Source of the DNA: Candidatus Poribacteria bacterium
GTDB taxonomy: Bacteria; Poribacteria; WGA-4E; PCPOR2b
DNA length: 64,000 bases
Direction of reading: 5' to 3'
Assembly (NCBI GenBank): GCA_003635265.1
Contig: PYIZ01000030.1
Coordinates: 1-64,000 of the forward strand
Positions 60,719-64,000 of the stretch are shown one piece after another. Position 1 is the first letter of the stretch. Each line of letters starts with the position of its first letter. The notes below the pieces were generated by a model. The model ran no database searches, had not been told where the DNA came from, and saw only the letters and a program-made list of their open reading frames with translations. Made by a program: the position numbers and the translations under genes.

Positions 60719-61978
60719 ATGAAAATCACCGAGATTGAATCAATCCCCCTGCGAGTTCCCTACGAAGAACGTATTCGCAAACAGTTTTATCACTTTGGAC
60801 TGGATGAACGGGTGACGGTTTACAAAGTTCATACGGATAACGGTTTAATTGGGCTTGGAGAAAACCCCGGTCCACCCTTCGAGCAGGAACTCCTCAACGC
60901 ATACATCGGTACAAACCCGTTCGATCATGTCATGGGCGAGGGACGATTCAACCTCGATATGGCGTGCTACGACCTGATGGGCAAACATCTGGGATTGCCG
61001 GCATGGAAGCTGATGGGGCAGCAAACTCGTCAGTGGGTATCGATGGGGTGGTGGATGCCCTCCATGTCGCCCGAAGATAGTGCCGCCGAAGTGCAGGTGG
61101 CTGCTGAACGCGGGTATCGCGGACTCAAATGCAAAGCCAGAGCGTTCTATGACATCGTTGAACAATCACAGGCAATGCAGGAGGTCGCGCCGCCTGACTT
61201 TCGCGTAGAATTTGACTTTAACGGTGCATTGACCAACGTAGAGAAAGCGCTGCCCATCCTACGAGAGCTGGAGAAGATTCCGATAGTCAAAGGTGTGGAA
61301 GAACCGATCTTCGCGTATGACGTTGAAGGGTGGCGACGGCTGCATCAGGAGATTCGCATCCCATTCTATCTGCACGGCGTCGGTGTCATCCGAGAGGGCG
61401 CGTCGCGTCAACCTTCAGGACCTTGGATCGGGCTTCGTGCCGGCGATTTCGATGGTGCGTTGTGTAGCCACGAATCGATCAAAAGCGCGTTGGCGTCCAG
61501 CTGGGCTTTTGCCGCAGCAAATACACCAATTCTGTTACAGTACGTGGGCACCGGCATAACCGCAGCGTTCGCCTGCCATCTGGGAGCGGTGATGCCGACA
61601 GCAACCCTGCCGGGCGTTACAGCAAGCCACACCTACGAAGATGACCTGATTGTGGGTGGACACACAGTTCAACGAGGATTCATGAAAGTCCCAGAGGGAC
61701 CGGGACTGGGTGTAGAATTGGATGAAGATGCCGTCAGTCGCTATTCTCAAACGCCTGCTCCGGAGTGGCTTCGACATATCTCCGTCGTCACGCTCCCCGG
61801 CGGCTTGAAACACTACTACCAAAGCCTACAGCAAGCAGAACGACTGATGAAGCAGGGGGTAGACGAATCCTTCGCGCCCGGCGTCAGGTTGGACGAATGG
61901 GAGGACGATGGGAGCGAAAGGTTTGATAGCCTCTGGCATCGGCTCCGCGAAACTGATTGGCCCATTTGGGAAGTGTAA
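60719..61978 (+). CDS. Enolase-superfamily protein (mandelate racemase / muconate lactonizing enzyme type)
   Basis: 419 residues. An N-terminal capping domain (MKITEIESIPLRVPY) is followed by the TIM barrel: KxK motif in GLKCKARA, metal Asp in VEFDFNGALT, Glu in GVEEPIFAYD, and later LRAGDFDGALCSHES. The general reaction is proton abstraction next to a carboxylate, giving racemases, dehydratases or cycloisomerases. Typical substrates are acid sugars such as galactonate or fuconate. ACGAAAGGA precedes ATG 60719. A role in sugar-acid breakdown fits the neighbouring oxidoreductases. Confidence 0.86.
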   Translation: MKITEIESIPLRVPYEERIRKQFYHFGLDERVTVYKVHTDNGLIGLGENPGPPFEQELLNAYIGTNPFDHVMGEGRFNLDMACYDLMGKHLGLPAWKLMGQQTRQWVSMGWWMPSMSPEDSAAEVQVAAERGYRGLKCKARAFYDIVEQSQAMQEVAPPDFRVEFDFNGALTNVEKALPILRELEKIPIVKGVEEPIFAYDVEGWRRLHQEIRIPFYLHGVGVIREGASRQPSGPWIGLRAGDFDGALCSHESIKSALASSWAFAAANTPILLQYVGTGITAAFACHLGAVMPTATLPGVTASHTYEDDLIVGGHTVQRGFMKVPEGPGLGVELDEDAVSRYSQTPAPEWLRHISVVTLPGGLKHYYQSLQQAERLMKQGVDESFAPGVRLDEWEDDGSERFDSLWHRLRETDWPIWEV

Positions 61979-62016
61979 TTGGTTCATCTCAAAAGAAAGT
62001 GCAACACGCCCTAAAA

Positions 62017-62055
62017 ACGTGAAACGTAATGCGTGAAACGTGAAAAATGAACTAA
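62017..62055. repeat. Heptamer array and octamer unit
   Basis: Reverse heptamers ACGTGAA-ACGTAAT-GCGTGAA-ACGTGAA (62017-62046) then AAATGAACTAAA. They lie 34 bases behind the enolase-superfamily stop. Confidence 0.7.
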
Positions 62056-62107
62056 ATCAGTTTCTGTTGTACAATCGCTTAACATAAGCCAATGAGGATA
62101 GACAAAA

Positions 62108-63538
62108 ATGAAAAGAGTGTTGGGGCAGCTGCTTGCACTTACCCTGCTGATTTTGGGGGTGATTTTGCAATCCGCAGGTGCCGATTCCGATGCAGCTTCC
62201 CCAGCGGTTACTGCTGGGGAAGGACTGCCGGGCGTCGAATCTATCGCGGATTTAGACCGGTTGGCGGATCTCCACTTCACCATTATGAGTGACAACAAGG
62301 GGGATTCCCCTCTCAGCAGCGTCGAATTTGCCCGAATGACCGAATGGATTAAGGAGGGAAATCCCGCCTTTATGATAGGCTTGGGCGATCACGTCAAACA
62401 TCGGTGGGAAAACACCTTTATCCCATGGCTACAATCCGAACCTTGGTGGCGTGAGCACTTCTATCCCAACGTCGCAGATGGCGAGAACGAATACTACAGC
62501 CCGACCCACAGACAATCGGACTACGGCGAAGGCGCGCCGATACTCGATCTGGTAGAATTGGAAGCCCACGCAAGCGTCCTCCGTCCAAACAGATCGGAAT
62601 ACTATGCCCAAATCTCGGTGCGCGACTACACCGTCCACTTGATTCAGATGCATTTCTCCGACCAGCCGATGGATGCGACGGTGGCATTTCCAGAAAGCAG
62701 CCGAACGTGGATGATGGAAACCCTCAAAGGGATCGAAAAAGGAGATAAGGACCTGATTATCGTGGCAGCGCATTCGCGGACGGGCGCATGGGACATGGTA
62801 CTTTCTCCAGAACGCCGTCAATTTTTGCTCAACAAGGCGGATCTGGTTCTCTCAGCTACAACCCACAGATTTGAGGCGTGGGTGCCGGAGGGGTTTGCGG
62901 AGGGAGATGCTGTCTGTGTTAACACCGGATCGGTGAATTATCCCGGACCTATGGCAGCCAACGGCTATGTCGAAGTTCACCTCATTGAATCAGTAGGGAT
63001 TGTGGGACAGTACATAGACCTCACGCAGACAGAACGTCGTCTTCAACAGGGACGTTTTGCTTGGATTAAACCCAAAGATGGACCGATGCGCTATCTCAAC
63101 CTCCGACCAGCCGCCGCCGATGAGACCAACGAACCACTTGCCAATCTCAGCGAACCATTCGACGCAACGGAAATCGAGCAGGGACTCTCACAACTGATTA
63201 AAGCAAAAACGGGGGTTGACTTCGCTTTGGTAGGTACAAGGCAGGGACTTGACAAGGGACCTGTAACGCGAGAGGCAGCGTGGCAAGTGTTTGGCAAAAA
63301 CACCAACATTCGAATCGTCCGCATTCCAATGGCGAAAGTGCTCCCGGTCCTTGGGCTTCTGCAAAAAACCGAGCTTGCCCCACAGGGCAACATCATTCGG
63401 GTCGCAGCACCGCATCCCACAATGACGGGGATTATCACCGTGGCGGGCATCACGCATGAAGCTATCGAACCGCAAGCACTAGAGGATAAAGGTTTACGGC
63501 AGGTTGATCTCCTCATCGAATGGCTTATCTCTCAATGA
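62108..63538 (+). CDS. Exported metallophosphoesterase with 5'-nucleotidase-C-like domain
   Basis: 476 residues. Signal peptide 1-25 (LLILGVILQSAGA). The N-terminal half is calcineurin-like: MSDNKGD, IGLGDHVKHRW, VADGENEY, IIVAAHSRTG and SATTHRFEAW hold the metal-binding Asp/His set, although the first is SDN rather than DxH. Residues about 350-476 resemble the C-terminal domain of 5'-nucleotidases (GVDFALVGTRQGLDKGPVTREAAWQVFGK, AKVLPVL). It would cleave phosphoester bonds in the periplasm. GAGGATA lies 8 bases before the ATG. Confidence 0.8.
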   Translation: MKRVLGQLLALTLLILGVILQSAGADSDAASPAVTAGEGLPGVESIADLDRLADLHFTIMSDNKGDSPLSSVEFARMTEWIKEGNPAFMIGLGDHVKHRWENTFIPWLQSEPWWREHFYPNVADGENEYYSPTHRQSDYGEGAPILDLVELEAHASVLRPNRSEYYAQISVRDYTVHLIQMHFSDQPMDATVAFPESSRTWMMETLKGIEKGDKDLIIVAAHSRTGAWDMVLSPERRQFLLNKADLVLSATTHRFEAWVPEGFAEGDAVCVNTGSVNYPGPMAANGYVEVHLIESVGIVGQYIDLTQTERRLQQGRFAWIKPKDGPMRYLNLRPAAADETNEPLANLSEPFDATEIEQGLSQLIKAKTGVDFALVGTRQGLDKGPVTREAAWQVFGKNTNIRIVRIPMAKVLPVLGLLQKTELAPQGNIIRVAAPHPTMTGIITVAGITHEAIEPQALEDKGLRQVDLLIEWLISQ

Positions 63539-63572
63539 TCTTCTTGTCCGTATTGAAAAGGAGGATACCCCT

Positions 63573-64000
63573 GTGACGACAGCACCAGAAATCAGCAAAG
63601 ATAGCGTCATTATACTCTACAAAGGTGGCCGGCTGCCCACGTGGCACGATCTGACCCCGGAGGAACAAGATGCGTATCAGCAGGAGCATGTTGATCTGAT
63701 GCTATCGGTTGCCCGCGAACATCGGCTGATGCGACTAGAAGGCTTTAAGCTGATGACACCGCAGGGGGCGTGGGAACGTTTCTGGGTTATCGAGTTTCCT
63801 ACACTGACGGGTGCAGAGGCGTGGATCGATGCTGAAATGGCACCGCCCTACGGTCGCTACGGCTACTACGAATACTATACCGCGCGGCATTGGGGACGCG
63901 AGCATTTTTCCCGGTGGGTCGCCCGTTCCCCCGAACCGGTCGTGCCAGATGGGACGGATCCGCATCAGGTTCCGGTACTCGACGTGGATAGAGGCAGCGT
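63573..64000 (+). CDS. Hypothetical protein, dimeric alpha/beta-barrel-like (3' end outside window)
   Basis: The frame is open from GTG 63573 to the right edge (142 codons). GGAG at 63560-63563 lies about 9 bases upstream. The start VTTAPEISKDSVIILYKGG is followed by a helix with PEEQDAYQQEHVDLM and a strand segment ERFWVIEFPTLTGAEAWIDA, a beta-alpha-beta pattern like EthD/Dabb-type domains, then YGRYGYYEYYTARHWGRE rich in aromatics. No function can be named. The gene begins 34 bases after the metallophosphoesterase stop and may be in its transcript. Confidence 0.65.
   Translation, partial: MTTAPEISKDSVIILYKGGRLPTWHDLTPEEQDAYQQEHVDLMLSVAREHRLMRLEGFKLMTPQGAWERFWVIEFPTLTGAEAWIDAEMAPPYGRYGYYEYYTARHWGREHFSRWVARSPEPVVPDGTDPHQVPVLDVDRGS

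Overview
The window most resembles the genome of a Candidatus Poribacteria-type bacterium (sponge-associated or free-living marine lineage). This is inference from gene content, not from a marker gene. The evidence is: secreted proteins ending in the FlgD-like tail with NYPNPFNPETWIPY; dockerin-like DVNxDGxVNxxDL pairs; a wealth of phytanoyl-CoA/TauD dioxygenases, Gfo/Idh/MocA oxidoreductases, aldo/keto reductases, a sulfatase and sialidase-like proteins; and a TonB-dependent receptor, which implies a Gram-negative envelope. No rRNA, tRNA, CRISPR array or complete insertion sequence was recognised.

Layout. 1-11 kb: secreted modular proteins (a cohesin-spondin protein cut by the left edge, a 14-repeat WD40-dockerin protein, an LRR-dockerin protein) mixed with a 3-hydroxyacyl-CoA dehydrogenase, a sulfatase/PhyH pair and a Bax1-type (DUF790) nuclease. 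11-17 kb: a PD-(D/E)XK-like coiled-coil protein and a selenocysteine formate dehydrogenase read through an in-frame TGA at 12933-12935, with a bacterial SECIS hairpin right behind it. A DUF3311/sodium-solute symporter pair and a Gfo/Idh oxidoreductase follow. 17-26 kb: Rieske protein, TrmJ-like methyltransferase, FAD oxidoreductase, nitroreductase, MurJ, DUF4268 protein and CinA. 26-34 kb: sugar-type oxidoreductases and isomerases (three aldo/keto reductases, a Gfo/Idh plus TIM-barrel isomerase operon), a sialidase-like protein and an adenylate-kinase-like protein. 34.5-34.8 kb: a 247-bp MITE-like element and a DUF4926 gene broken by TGA. 35-43 kb: a minus-strand catabolic cluster (mannonate dehydratase-like, two hydantoinase-B paralogues, DUF3830, an Asp/Glu-racemase/arylmalonate-decarboxylase-like protein, an acetoacetate-decarboxylase-like protein, a DAO-type oxidase). 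43-50 kb: an AcoX/NAD-kinase-like protein, a fourth aldo/keto reductase, a second cohesin protein and a TonB receptor. 50-55 kb: SucC/SucD-like ligase, two novel partly paralogous membrane proteins and a CitE-like lyase. 55-64 kb: Gfo/Idh, a glycosidase-like TIM-barrel protein, TauD and PhyH dioxygenases, an enolase-superfamily enzyme, a metallophosphoesterase and a gene cut by the right edge.

How it fits together. The enzymes suit a scavenger of sugars, sugar acids, uronates, sulfated glycans and small acids, importing through TonB and sodium-symport systems and displaying cohesin/dockerin proteins outside the cell. Formate dehydrogenase with an acyl-CoA ligase/lyase set hints at C1 or C2 acid metabolism.

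The intergenic DNA is strikingly structured. Arrays of 7-bp (TTTCACG-like) and 8-bp (ATGAACYA, TTTTCTCG) units, a seven-copy palindromic element and several other hairpin families sit against gene ends and often supply the stop codon itself.
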